Source of the DNA: Mycetohabitans endofungorum
GTDB taxonomy: Bacteria > Pseudomonadota > Gammaproteobacteria > Burkholderiales > Burkholderiaceae
DNA: 64,000 nucleotides
Direction of reading: 5' to 3'
Assembly: GCF_037477895.1 (NCBI RefSeq)
Contig: NZ_CP132744.1
Span: 62,001 to 126,000, forward strand
How positions within the stretch are numbered: the first letter of the stretch is position 1; the number at the start of each line of letters is the position of its first letter. The notes beneath the pieces were generated by a model. The model had not been told where the DNA came from. It worked only from the letters and a program-made list of their open reading frames with translations, and searched no databases. Positions 26,295-34,796 of the stretch are shown here, in pieces. Made by a program: the position numbers and the translations under genes.

Positions 26295-27839
26295 TCAGCT
26301 GCCGCAGATCTCGGAAGCAGCGGTCGGCGCCGCCACCGAGCCGGTTTCGATATCCAGTCGCGCAACGTCCCAGCCACCGCCGAGTGCCTTGATCAGTCCG
26401 ACCGACGCAGTCATGCGTTGACCAGCCAGCGACTGCAATGTCTGCCGCGCGGATAGCAGGCTCGCCTGTGCGGTGAGCACCGACAGGTACGCGGCGGTAC
26501 CGGCCTTGTATTGGTTGAGTACGATGTCCAGCGCCTGCTGAGCCGAATCGACGCTGGCTTGCTGCAGCATGATCTGCTGCTCCAGGATCCGCAAAGAACT
26601 CAGGTTGTCCTCGACATCTTGGAGCGCCGCCAGCACGGTCTGCCGGTACACCGCGACTTGCTCGTCGTAGGCAGCACGTGCCGCGTCGACTTTTGCGCTG
26701 CGCAAGCCTGCATCGAAGATCGTCGCGGCCAGCTCCGGGCCAAGTGACCAGAACCGCGACGGCGCCCGCAGCAACTGCGCCAGCACCGAACTGGAGAATC
26801 CTCCTTGTGCCGACAACGTCAGCGAGGGGAAGAACGCGGCCATCGCCACGCCGATCTGCTCGTTAGCCGCGGCAGCCTTGCGCTCGGCGGAGGCGACATC
26901 CGGGCGGCGCTCGAGCAGCGCGCTGGGCAACGATACCGGGATCGCCGGCGGGGTCACGCCAAGCGGTGCGGGTGGCAGCGAGAATGTCGAGGCGGGCTCG
27001 CCGACCAGCACGGCGATCGCATGCTCATAGTGTGCCCGGGCGATACCGTTGCCAAGCGCGGCGGATTGCGCCGACTGCAATTGTGTTTGCGCCTGAATCA
27101 CGTCCGAGCGCGGCACGATACCTTGCCTGTATTGGTTTTGGGTCAACTCGAGCGTGCGCTGATACGCGGCCACGGTCTCGTCCAATATCTTTTGTTGGGC
27201 GTCCAACGTGCGCAGCAGGTAATAATTCTGCGCCAATGTCGCCTGCGCGGACAGTCGCGCATTGGCAAGATTGGCTGCAGCCGCCTGCTGCCCAGCCTTC
27301 TGTAACGCCACTGCGCGGGCAATTCCACCCCACAGGTCCGCCTCCCATGATGCGTCCAGCGACATACTGAAGTGGTTCGATACGCGCGAGCCGCCGGTCG
27401 CCACCCCGCTTGTCGTCGTGCCGCGCGACGCGCTGCCCGATCCGACACGGCTGCCGGAGGCCGACCCGCTGAGGGTCGGGAACCAGCTTGCGCGCGCCTC
27501 GGCAGTCAGCGCGCGCGCCTGCCGGTACGCCGCAGCGAACTGCGCGACGGTCTGGTTTGCGGCGTTGAGCCGGTCCATCAACGCGTCCAATTGCGTATCG
27601 CGATAAACAGCCCACCAATTGCCACGGTCCTGCTGATCGGCTGGTTGCGCCACTTTCCAGCCGGGCGCGGCCTCCTTGAAACTCGACGGTACTACGACGC
27701 CCGGACGCGTGTAGTTGGGACCCACCGCGCAGCCGCTAAGCAATAGTGCGAACGCCAGCGCATAGCGTAAAATGAAGGTACGGTCAGGCGTGGCGGTATC
27801 GCGTTGCGCCGCCGGAAAATCGCAAAAGTCCAAATGCAT
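26295..27839 (-). CDS. Outer-membrane efflux lipoprotein (NodT/OprM family)
   Basis: 514 residues from ATG 27839 (AGGAA upstream). A lipobox ALLLSGC is followed by AVGPNYTRP, the standard N-terminus of RND outer-membrane factors. The typical duplicated TolC fold follows: FPTLSGSASGS, ARLSAQATLAQNYYLLRTLDAQ, LLERRPDVASAERKAAAANEQIGVA. It forms the outer-membrane channel of tripartite efflux pumps. No membrane-fusion or pump gene is adjacent, so it is an orphan partner. It converges on an uncertain ORF. Confidence 0.9.
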   Translation of the reverse strand: MHLDFCDFPAAQRDTATPDRTFILRYALAFALLLSGCAVGPNYTRPGVVVPSSFKEAAPGWKVAQPADQQDRGNWWAVYRDTQLDALMDRLNAANQTVAQFAAAYRQARALTAEARASWFPTLSGSASGSRVGSGSASRGTTTSGVATGGSRVSNHFSMSLDASWEADLWGGIARAVALQKAGQQAAAANLANARLSAQATLAQNYYLLRTLDAQQKILDETVAAYQRTLELTQNQYRQGIVPRSDVIQAQTQLQSAQSAALGNGIARAHYEHAIAVLVGEPASTFSLPPAPLGVTPPAIPVSLPSALLERRPDVASAERKAAAANEQIGVAMAAFFPSLTLSAQGGFSSSVLAQLLRAPSRFWSLGPELAATIFDAGLRSAKVDAARAAYDEQVAVYRQTVLAALQDVEDNLSSLRILEQQIMLQQASVDSAQQALDIVLNQYKAGTAAYLSVLTAQASLLSARQTLQSLAGQRMTASVGLIKALGGGWDVARLDIETGSVAAPTAASEICGS

Positions 27840-28061
27840 TGAAATTCCTATAACCGGACGCGGTGCTCGGCCCGTTGAACAGCCTGCCGCGCAATGCGAA
27901 GCATAAACCACCCAATACGCCGGCGCGTTGATGAACTTCATGGCAAAACGACCCTTGCAAAGCCGCTACCTCGCGGCCGGACTGATCAACACAGGGCCTC
28001 GATGGCGAAAACGAAAAACCAGCAGCGCCATTTTATTGCCTATGCAATCTTTTCTTCAAGG

Positions 28062-28107
28062 TAGCCTAGGCTATGTTTTCTCGCTGCATTGACCTACCTG
28101 CCTAGGT
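28062..28107. repeat. Two palindromes sharing CCTAGG
   Basis: TAGCCTAGGCTA (28062-28073) is a perfect 12-bp palindrome. ACCTA (28092-28096) and TAGGT (28103-28107) form a second inverted repeat. Both lie between the efflux gene promoter side and the end of gspN; they could be operator sites or a weak structure at the gsp operon end. Confidence 0.35.
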
Positions 28108-28108
28108 T

Positions 28109-28888
28109 TCAGCGCGCAAAGGTGATCGCGTATGTTGCGTCATCGATGCGGCGACCCAGCAGGTTTAACAACCCGGCCAGACTGCCGCGGGCCTCGCTCG
28201 TCGAACGGGCGGTGCCATTGAACAAGAAGCGCCCTTGCTGCCACTGCCCGGCGCCGTCCAGTTGCAGCGGGCCGCTCAGCGTCGCCAGTTGCAGCGCCGC
28301 CGCCGGGCCTTGCGCAAGCAACGTGGCACAATAGCTGCCGAGTGGCCGGACCGGCGATATGCGCGAGGCCATGTCGGTCAGCCACACGGTGAGCTGTCCA
28401 TACGCCTGCTGGTTCAGCACGCGCATGTCGGTCCAGGACAACCGCACGTCACCTTGCAAATCCAGCGTATTGAACGGTGCGCCCAGCCCTTCGAGCAACG
28501 TGGCGGGCAACGCCAGTGAACCAGCACCGAGCACGGCCTGGCTGCGCGACGCGTCCAGCGTGACCGGCTGGTGCATGGCTTCGGTATGCTGCAGCGTCAT
28601 GTGCAAGCGGCCGCCGAACAGCGGCCAAAAGGCAGTGTGCCATTCGACCCGGCCAGGCAGCAGCGTCGAATTGGCGCGATCGTTGCCGGGCGCCAGCAGC
28701 AGCGTGGCTGACCCGTGCCACAGCGAGCCAGCCGGATCCACCAAGTTCACCCGTCCGCCGGTGGCCCGCCCGAACTGCGGCGTGATCCACGCGGCGGGCG
28801 CGATGCATAGCAGCGTAATGAGCACCGCCAAGCCGCCCGCGACGATCCAAGGCAACGCGCGCGCGATCCGGTGCCAGAAAAAATTCAT
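28109..28888 (-). CDS. gspN: Type II secretion protein GspN
   Basis: 259 residues from ATG 28888. One N-terminal membrane anchor (ALPWIVAGGLAVLITLLCIAPAAW) followed by a periplasmic domain with GGRVNLVDPAGSLWHGSATLLL, typical for GspN. It is the last gene of the minus-strand gspG-N series, 16 bases after gspM. GspN is an accessory inner-membrane component, not essential in all systems. Confidence 0.85.
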   Translation of the reverse strand: MNFFWHRIARALPWIVAGGLAVLITLLCIAPAAWITPQFGRATGGRVNLVDPAGSLWHGSATLLLAPGNDRANSTLLPGRVEWHTAFWPLFGGRLHMTLQHTEAMHQPVTLDASRSQAVLGAGSLALPATLLEGLGAPFNTLDLQGDVRLSWTDMRVLNQQAYGQLTVWLTDMASRISPVRPLGSYCATLLAQGPAAALQLATLSGPLQLDGAGQWQQGRFLFNGTARSTSEARGSLAGLLNLLGRRIDDATYAITFAR

Positions 28889-28904
28889 CGTGGGTCTCGT
28901 CGGA

Positions 28905-29414
28905 TCATTTTGTATTAGCCGGCTGCAGCGTCGCGGTGACGTCCACCTGGCCGTCATCCTTCAATGCACTGACATGCGCCTGCGAAACCTTAACCTTGAA
29001 CTGCCGGCGCACATCGTCCAGCCACGCAACCCAACTGCCGAACTGCCCGTTCTTCAATTGAAGCTGGACGTTGGGACCGGCCACGTTCAACTGCGTCGCC
29101 GCCAGCCCGCGTTGCGCGAGCGACGCGGCCAACGCCTCCTTAAGCGCATTGCCGGTAGGCGCACGGCCCTGCGCCTGTACGGCGAGTGAGCGGACCTCAT
29201 TCGCGTCGGCCGTCATCTGCGCCAGGCGACGCTGCATCGCGGGCAAGTCAGCGCGCAGCTTTGCGCGGCCACTCAGTGCGGGGCCCAACGCCACCGAATA
29301 CAGTACGACCAGTGCCAGCACGACGCCGCCAATCGTGATAAACTTCTTCTCGCGCGGCGCCCGCTCGCCCCAAAAATCGCTCAGAGCCGTCGCTACGGCG
29401 CTTTTCCCTTTCAT
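28905..29414 (-). CDS. gspM: Type II secretion protein GspM
   Basis: 169 residues. Cytoplasmic N-terminus (FWGERAPREKKFITIGG), one membrane helix, then a periplasmic ferredoxin-like domain. GspM partners with GspL in the inner-membrane platform. ATG 29414 overlaps the gspL stop by four bases, indicating coupling. Confidence 0.9.
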   Translation of the reverse strand: MKGKSAVATALSDFWGERAPREKKFITIGGVVLALVVLYSVALGPALSGRAKLRADLPAMQRRLAQMTADANEVRSLAVQAQGRAPTGNALKEALAASLAQRGLAATQLNVAGPNVQLQLKNGQFGSWVAWLDDVRRQFKVKVSQAHVSALKDDGQVDVTATLQPANTK

Positions 29415-30838
29415 CGTGCACTCCTGATCGTCCATTTGCCGGTGCTGGTATCTACCTCGCCGGCTACGCCATGGCGGGCCAGGCGTTGCGTCAGTCCGTT
29501 ATCGACGGCGACCGACGGCTTGAACGTCACCTCCAGCGCGCGGTTGCGATAGTCCAGCTGCGCGATCGTATTGGACGGCACTGGCCCCAGCGAGCGGGCA
29601 AGCGCATCGGCCAGCGACAGAAAATCGTCTGGCGCCGGCTCGCCGACAGCCAGCCGCAACTGGTCCAGTTGCCGCGTCATCTGACCGGCCGGATCGAGCA
29701 CGACCGTGGTTTTCGGAAAGGCGCTGAGCAACAACTCGGTCATTTGTGTATTGATTGCATCACGCTGCCGCGCCAACATCAGCCATTGCACGTTCACGCC
29801 AATCACCGCGGCGACGATCGACGCGAGCGCAAGCGCGATGGGCAAGCGCCAGCGCGCGAGCGTGGCGCTGGACAGGTTCCACAATTGCGGCGCGAACTCG
29901 AACTGGCATAGGTCGAAGTCCTGCGCCAGCGCGTTGTGTGCCAGCGTCTCGAACGTCAGCGGCAAGGCCTCAATATGCGTGGCCGGCGCCGCCGCGTCAT
30001 TGCCATCAAGGCTGGCGTGCAGCTCGCTGCCCGGCACCCCGGTGAGCCGATAAAGGGTAACCGGCACATCGGCGGCCAGGGCAGCAAGCGTCGGCTCCAG
30101 CGCATCGACCGGCACCGCAAAGCCTTCGCCAAGCGCACCGCGCGCCAGCGCCAGCTCCCAATGCGGCCCAAATGCGCCAGCCAGCTCACCCGGTTCGCCG
30201 AGCAGCGTGGCCGGCTTCGTGCGCACGACATCGCCGAGGATCGCGGCGGCGATCGGCAAATGCGCAGGAACGCCGGCCTCATCACCCACCTCAGCATTAG
30301 ACAGGTCCGCGCCGCCGCCGTCAGCCGCGACCCGGGGCCGTGCCGCGCCGGCGGCAGCCTGCGAGTCAACCTCGTCCAGTGCGTGCTGCACGGCGCCCGG
30401 TTGCGGCAGGCATCGCGTGACCGGCACCGCACGCAGCGATGTATGGCCAGCGCTGCGAAACGCATCACAGATAAAGCGGAACCAGCCGCGGTCAATCGCG
30501 GCGACCACGCGCTTGCCGTCGATCGGCTCGGCCGGATCGAGCGCGATGTGGCAGGTCTGCGCATCCTGGATCAGGTGATCCTCGATGACATTGGGTAGTG
30601 CCTGGCGCAAGCGCGGGCCCTTGAGCGGCGGCACTGTCGCGGCCAGCATCAGCAGGTCGCGCGCGGCTAGTATCAGCACGGTACGGGTGGCGCGTGGCAG
30701 CAACGCCAGCGACGCGCGGCCGGCGCGTTGGGTCCGGCCTTGCTTGTCGAGCAGCAGAAACGGCAGATCCGGCAGTTGCCATTCTTGCGACGGCACCGCC
30801 GGGTCGCGCGGCGGCAGTTGGACGATCAGCGTGGTCAA
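29411..30838 (-). CDS. gspL: Type II secretion protein GspL
   Basis: 475 residues from TTG 30838 with GAGGA eight bases upstream; no better ATG exists. The N-terminal actin-like cytoplasmic domain (LIVQLPPRDPAVPSQEW, LLPRATRTVLILAARDLLML) recruits the GspE ATPase. A membrane helix (IALALASIVAAVIGVNVQWL) and a periplasmic ferredoxin-like domain follow. It is coupled to gspM. Confidence 0.88.
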   Translation of the reverse strand: MTTLIVQLPPRDPAVPSQEWQLPDLPFLLLDKQGRTQRAGRASLALLPRATRTVLILAARDLLMLAATVPPLKGPRLRQALPNVIEDHLIQDAQTCHIALDPAEPIDGKRVVAAIDRGWFRFICDAFRSAGHTSLRAVPVTRCLPQPGAVQHALDEVDSQAAAGAARPRVAADGGGADLSNAEVGDEAGVPAHLPIAAAILGDVVRTKPATLLGEPGELAGAFGPHWELALARGALGEGFAVPVDALEPTLAALAADVPVTLYRLTGVPGSELHASLDGNDAAAPATHIEALPLTFETLAHNALAQDFDLCQFEFAPQLWNLSSATLARWRLPIALALASIVAAVIGVNVQWLMLARQRDAINTQMTELLLSAFPKTTVVLDPAGQMTRQLDQLRLAVGEPAPDDFLSLADALARSLGPVPSNTIAQLDYRNRALEVTFKPSVAVDNGLTQRLARHGVAGEVDTSTGKWTIRSAR

Positions 30839-30905
30839 GAAGCAGTCCTCGTTCGATGACGGGGTTGAATTGCAAGGCAAGGAAGCGCGACGCGAGGCTG
30901 GCGCA

Positions 30906-32039
30906 TCACTCGTCCCTCACACTGACGACGCGCGTGGTCTTGGTCAACGCGTCGCGGTATATCAAAGTCGTACGGATCAATTCGGCACGCTCATGCTGGA
31001 CTTTGCCATGCACGATAAAGTAGTTCGTGTCGACGCCGATTGTGTTTAGGTCCCTCCCCACCGCGGGGATGCCAGCCGCCTGTAGCGCGAGCTGCACGTC
31101 GCCCGTATTGCGAAAGAACACCGTGCTGCGGCGCGCCACCAGCGCTTGCGCCGCACCGATTGACATACCCGGTATAGTGGCGGCGATCACTTCGGCGTTG
31201 GCGGTATTCATGTTGAGCACCGTGCTGGTTGGCAGCACGATCACAAACGGCTTAAGACGCGCGACCATCTCCGGCGTAAAACCGGCCACATCCAGCAGCG
31301 CGGTTGCATCAACCATCTGGATCGGCCGACGCGCGGCCGCATCGTCACCGCCTTCGAGTCCCGGCTTGTCGGTCAACTCGCCGCTGATCGCTGAGCCGGC
31401 CACTGCCTGCTGAACGGACGCGCCACTCGCGCCAAGCGACGCCTGTGCATTCGTCTGAAAGCGCGTCGCGGAGCCCGCCAGGCTGTCACGCACCGCACTG
31501 GCGACACGGCCGGCCAATTGTCCATCCAATCCCAGCGACGACAGCAGTCGCTGGAACGCCAGCAGTTGGTTCGAGTCGACCGCGATGACACCAGGGCGTG
31601 GAATGGTGACCAGGTTGCGCAAGTTAAAGCGCGCCTGCGCATCCTCGATCGAACCGGACAGGTACGTTGCGGCCCCTTCCTCGGCACGTACCTCGCCGAT
31701 CTGGCCGAGAAAGTCGGACAGGCGCGTGCGTGCGATGGGCACGCCCCAGATACCACCCAGGTATGTAAAACTTGGCGTGGTATCGCCCTCACTGCGCAGG
31801 ATCAGCCGCGTCCAATCGGTCGCACCGCGCGAAATCCAGCGCGCCTGTGCCAGCAACCGCTGGTTCTCGATCCGCCGGATCTGCACCTGCTGCCGCCACA
31901 GCATTGCGGAGACCAGCATGGCCGCAAGCGCGACCACGAATAGCGCCGTGACGATCGCGGCACCGCGCTCGGCGCGCGTGCGCCGTGGCGGCCGAGCGCA
32001 ACGCAGAAGATCTGGACGGCGATGGGCGCACATCATCAT
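30906..32039 (-). CDS. gspK: Type II secretion minor pseudopilin GspK
   Basis: 377 residues. The prepilin peptidase site is ERG followed by AAIVTALFVVALAAMLVSAML. As in other GspK proteins, the conserved Phe-Thr after the cleavage Gly is absent. A large globular alpha-domain is inserted (long for a pseudopilin). GspK caps the pseudopilus with GspI and GspJ. Its start overlaps the end of gspJ. Confidence 0.9.
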   Translation of the reverse strand: MMMCAHRRPDLLRCARPPRRTRAERGAAIVTALFVVALAAMLVSAMLWRQQVQIRRIENQRLLAQARWISRGATDWTRLILRSEGDTTPSFTYLGGIWGVPIARTRLSDFLGQIGEVRAEEGAATYLSGSIEDAQARFNLRNLVTIPRPGVIAVDSNQLLAFQRLLSSLGLDGQLAGRVASAVRDSLAGSATRFQTNAQASLGASGASVQQAVAGSAISGELTDKPGLEGGDDAAARRPIQMVDATALLDVAGFTPEMVARLKPFVIVLPTSTVLNMNTANAEVIAATIPGMSIGAAQALVARRSTVFFRNTGDVQLALQAAGIPAVGRDLNTIGVDTNYFIVHGKVQHERAELIRTTLIYRDALTKTTRVVSVRDE

Positions 32040-32695
32040 TCCCCGATCAACAGGACGCGCGTGAGCGGCGCGCTGACCTGCGGCGCGCGCAGCGTCACCT
32101 CCAGCCCTGTGGCCGCGCGCAGCAGCGGCGCGGCGTTCAAGCCGGGTACCCTGAGGTTGTTCATGCTCTTCGCGATGGTCGCGTCAACATCGGCCATGGA
32201 ACGGGTCCAACCGACTTGAGGCACAAACAGACGCATGCGCATCGCGCTAACACCGCCGATCAGCGACACCTCGCTCCAGCCATCCAAGCCGCCACGCAAC
32301 GCACTGCGCAATTGTCCCCGCGTGGCGATCGGCGGCGACGCGAGACGGATGATCCGACCATTGTCGAGCCGGTAACGCACCACTTGCAACCGCGGCGCAC
32401 TGTCCTGGGCGAACAGCAGACGCACGATGCGCAGCTCGCCATTACCGATCGCCACCGCCGCGGTGCCCGCCTGGTCATCGGTGGCCGCCTGTCGAGCGTC
32501 CGCGCGCATCTGATCGAACAGCTGCGCCAGGACGCGCTCGTCCTCCATTGAGCGGCTGATCGCCTCGCGACTGCGCGTGATCGAATCCAACCCGCGCCAC
32601 GACAGCACGGCGATCACCGCCAGGATCGCAATCGCGACCAGCAGTTCGATCAGCGTGAAGCCACGCTGCTGGTCAGAGCGAGCGGCTGGTTTCAT
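32036..32695 (-). CDS. gspJ: Type II secretion minor pseudopilin GspJ
   Basis: 219 residues from ATG 32695. Type IV prepilin leader QQRG then FTLIELLVAIAILAVIAVL. It overlaps gspI by 23 bases and gspK by four. GspJ forms the tip complex of the pseudopilus. Confidence 0.9.
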   Translation of the reverse strand: MKPAARSDQQRGFTLIELLVAIAILAVIAVLSWRGLDSITRSREAISRSMEDERVLAQLFDQMRADARQAATDDQAGTAAVAIGNGELRIVRLLFAQDSAPRLQVVRYRLDNGRIIRLASPPIATRGQLRSALRGGLDGWSEVSLIGGVSAMRMRLFVPQVGWTRSMADVDATIAKSMNNLRVPGLNAAPLLRAATGLEVTLRAPQVSAPLTRVLLIGE

Positions 32696-33053
32696 TGGCG
32701 ATGACCGTAACCATTTGCACCAGGTAGCCCGGCTGCCCCGGGGTGGCGACAAACACCTCAACGCGCCGGAAGATCGGATTCGGGGTGGCCGATACTCGCT
32801 CCGTACAACTCAATGCGAGATTGCCCTGCGAACAGTCAAACGTGCGCGAGCCGATATTGGGCCACGCCTTCGTCAAATGCAGCCTGGCTAGTTCGTTGTC
32901 TGCACTCCAACCCGCATACATGCGCTTGTTCAACTCGCTGCTATTAACGGCCAGCACGCCGACCGCACGCAACGATGCAGCAAGCGCGATCGCAATGATC
33001 GCCAACGCAACCAGCACCTCGATCATCGTGAAACCACGTGTGCCGCGCCTCAT
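32673..33053 (-). CDS. gspI: Type II secretion minor pseudopilin GspI
   Basis: 126 residues from ATG 33053. Prepilin leader MRRGTRG then FTMIEVLVALAIIAIALAAS. Short C-terminal pseudopilin domain ending VQMVTVIANE. It starts one base after the gspH stop and runs into gspJ by 23 bases. Confidence 0.9.
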   Translation of the reverse strand: MRRGTRGFTMIEVLVALAIIAIALAASLRAVGVLAVNSSELNKRMYAGWSADNELARLHLTKAWPNIGSRTFDCSQGNLALSCTERVSATPNPIFRRVEVFVATPGQPGYLVQMVTVIANETSRSL

Positions 33054-33054
33054 C

Positions 33055-33591
33055 TCAATGCACCTCGAAGCGGCCATTGCCATTGCCGGCGATGCTGACC
33101 TGACCGATCGCCGAATAAAGCGTGACCTGCACCGGCGTGTCGATGCTCTCCAGCCCGAACACGATCCGGCTGGCCGTCTCGTCCGATCCTGGATAACGTA
33201 TCGCCACCCCAGTCACTTCCGTGTCCCAGCGACGCGGCGCAAGCAGATCGTCACGCAGTGCACGCCAGCCATCCGCGGTACGCACCTCGAAGCGATAGCC
33301 GCCTGCTACCGGCACCCAGGCGATCGGCTGGGAACGCACCTGCGCCTCGTCGCCGGCCGACTCGAACAGCAACGCCAGACGCTGCGCCTGCTCGTTCAGA
33401 TCCGTGCGCGGATTGCGCGTCATCGTCAGCGTCGCCATCGATACCAGGATGCCCGCGATCACCAGCACCACCAGCATTTCCAGCAGCGTGAAGCCGGCCG
33501 CCCCGCACGCGCCTCGGCACGGCTGCACACAGCCAGCGCCGCGCGCCGCGGCGCCACGGGCGATCATCGCCACGCCCATCACACGAGCCAT
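33055..33591 (-). CDS. gspH: Type II secretion minor pseudopilin GspH
   Basis: 178 residues from ATG 33591; longer starts upstream add a low-complexity Ala/Arg-rich stretch. The prepilin site is CGAAG then FTLLEMLVVLVIAGILVSMA. The leader before cleavage is unusually long (about 33 residues) and Cys-containing (CVQPCRGAC), so a start nearer the cleavage site is possible. It lies between gspG and gspI. Confidence 0.85.
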   Translation of the reverse strand: MARVMGVAMIARGAAARGAGCVQPCRGACGAAGFTLLEMLVVLVIAGILVSMATLTMTRNPRTDLNEQAQRLALLFESAGDEAQVRSQPIAWVPVAGGYRFEVRTADGWRALRDDLLAPRRWDTEVTGVAIRYPGSDETASRIVFGLESIDTPVQVTLYSAIGQVSIAGNGNGRFEVH

Positions 33592-33613
33592 GAGCTGCGC
33601 GCTGGCTCGCGCA

Positions 33614-34078
33614 CTACTGCCACGAGCCGATGTCGGCGTCGTTGCCCTCACCGCCTGGCTTACCATCGGCGCCATAGCTAAACACGTCGATTTCGCCGTG
33701 CACGCCCGGGTTCAGGTACTGATACGGGTTACCCCAGGGATCATTCGGCAGCTTCTCGAGGTAGCCCCCTTCCTTCCAATTGTTTGGCACCGGATCCGTC
33801 GACGGCTTCTGGATCAACGCACGCAAACCTTGCTCCTGTGTCGGGTACCGGCCGTTGTCGAGCCGGTACAGCTTGAGCGCATCCATAATCGTATGGATGT
33901 CCTGGCTCGCCGCCACGCGGCGTGCCTGATCGGGACGACTCATAATCTTGGGCACTACCAGGGCGGCCAGGATCCCAAGGATCGCGATCACGACCATAAT
34001 TTCAATCAGCGTAAAACCACGCTGGCGGCGCGCCGACGTGCCGGCCTGACGGCGAATCGTTGGTCTTGCGTATTGCAT
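33614..34078 (-). CDS. gspG: Type II secretion major pseudopilin GspG
   Basis: 154 residues. Cleavage site RRQRG then [25 protein letters not shown]; the C-terminal calcium-site region [29 protein letters not shown] and [13 protein letters not shown] is typical. It is the main subunit of the pseudopilus. It is the first gene of the gspG-N run and is divergent from gspC across 237 bases. Confidence 0.95.
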   Translation of the reverse strand: MQYARPTIRRQAGTSARRQRGFTLIEIMVVIAILGILAALVVPKIMSRPDQARRVAASQDIHTIMDALKLYRLDNGRYPTQEQGLRALIQKPSTDPVPNNWKEGGYLEKLPNDPWGNPYQYLNPGVHGEIDVFSYGADGKPGGEGNDADIGSWQ

Positions 34079-34315
34079 TCCTACCTCGTTACTCGAATTA
34101 ACTGAAAAAAGCCGTCGTGATGCGCCAGTGCATCGGCGCTCATCGACCAGCCTCGTGCCGCAGCCATTTTAAGCCGCTGTCCGGGCGACCGGTCCGCACG
34201 GCCGCCGTTTTGCGCTCCCCCGTGGCGCCATGACGCACGCGCTCGCCATGCCGTCTGCTGTGATCTAACGCCATGCACTCTTCTCAATGTCATATAAGCT
34301 CGTACAATATCTGCC

Positions 34316-34747
34316 ATGAACTTTCTGACTCAACGCCTTGCGGTGCGGCTTGCATCGCTCGCCTTGTTCGCCGTGCTGTGCGCGACCGTCACTTACTGGG
34401 TCGTCACGCTCGGCTCCCGCGACACCGCACCGCTTCCAGCCGCCGCGCCGGGCCGTCTGCCGGTCACCATCGACGCGGCGCAGACCCTGTTCGGCTCGCA
34501 CGCCGGCGACACGCGTGCGGCCAACATCCACCTGTCCGGCATCCTCGCGCTGGCCGACGGCGCGGCCGCGATCGTGTCGTACGGCGCTGACCCGGCCCGC
34601 GCGATATCGCTAAACAGCCCGATTGCGCGGGGTGTGAAGCTCGTCGCCGTGCGGCAGCGCTCGATCGTCGTCGAACGCAATGGCGGGCGCTCAGAAATCT
34701 TCCTGCCCCCCAACGCACAAGGCCAACCAACGATCTACGTGCGCTGA
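34316..34747 (+). CDS. gspC: Type II secretion protein GspC (short form, no PDZ)
   Basis: 143 residues. One N-terminal membrane helix (LASLALFAVLCATVTYWVV) and an HR-type periplasmic domain (AQTLFGSHAGDTRAANIHLSGILAL) that links to the GspD secretin. The C-terminal PDZ or coiled-coil domain of enterobacterial GspC is missing. It is transcribed opposite to all other gsp genes, between gspF and gspG. Confidence 0.88.
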   Translation: MNFLTQRLAVRLASLALFAVLCATVTYWVVTLGSRDTAPLPAAAPGRLPVTIDAAQTLFGSHAGDTRAANIHLSGILALADGAAAIVSYGADPARAISLNSPIARGVKLVAVRQRSIVVERNGGRSEIFLPPNAQGQPTIYVR

Positions 34748-34796
34748 ACCACAGGCAATGAACCACGGCGCGGCGACCCCCGCCGCGTCGCGGCGC

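Noticed and set aside
25870-26421. 183-codon frame overlapping the Arg/His-rich ORF and the efflux gene's end
   Set aside because: Conflicts with the well-supported efflux gene; typical open frame of high-GC DNA.
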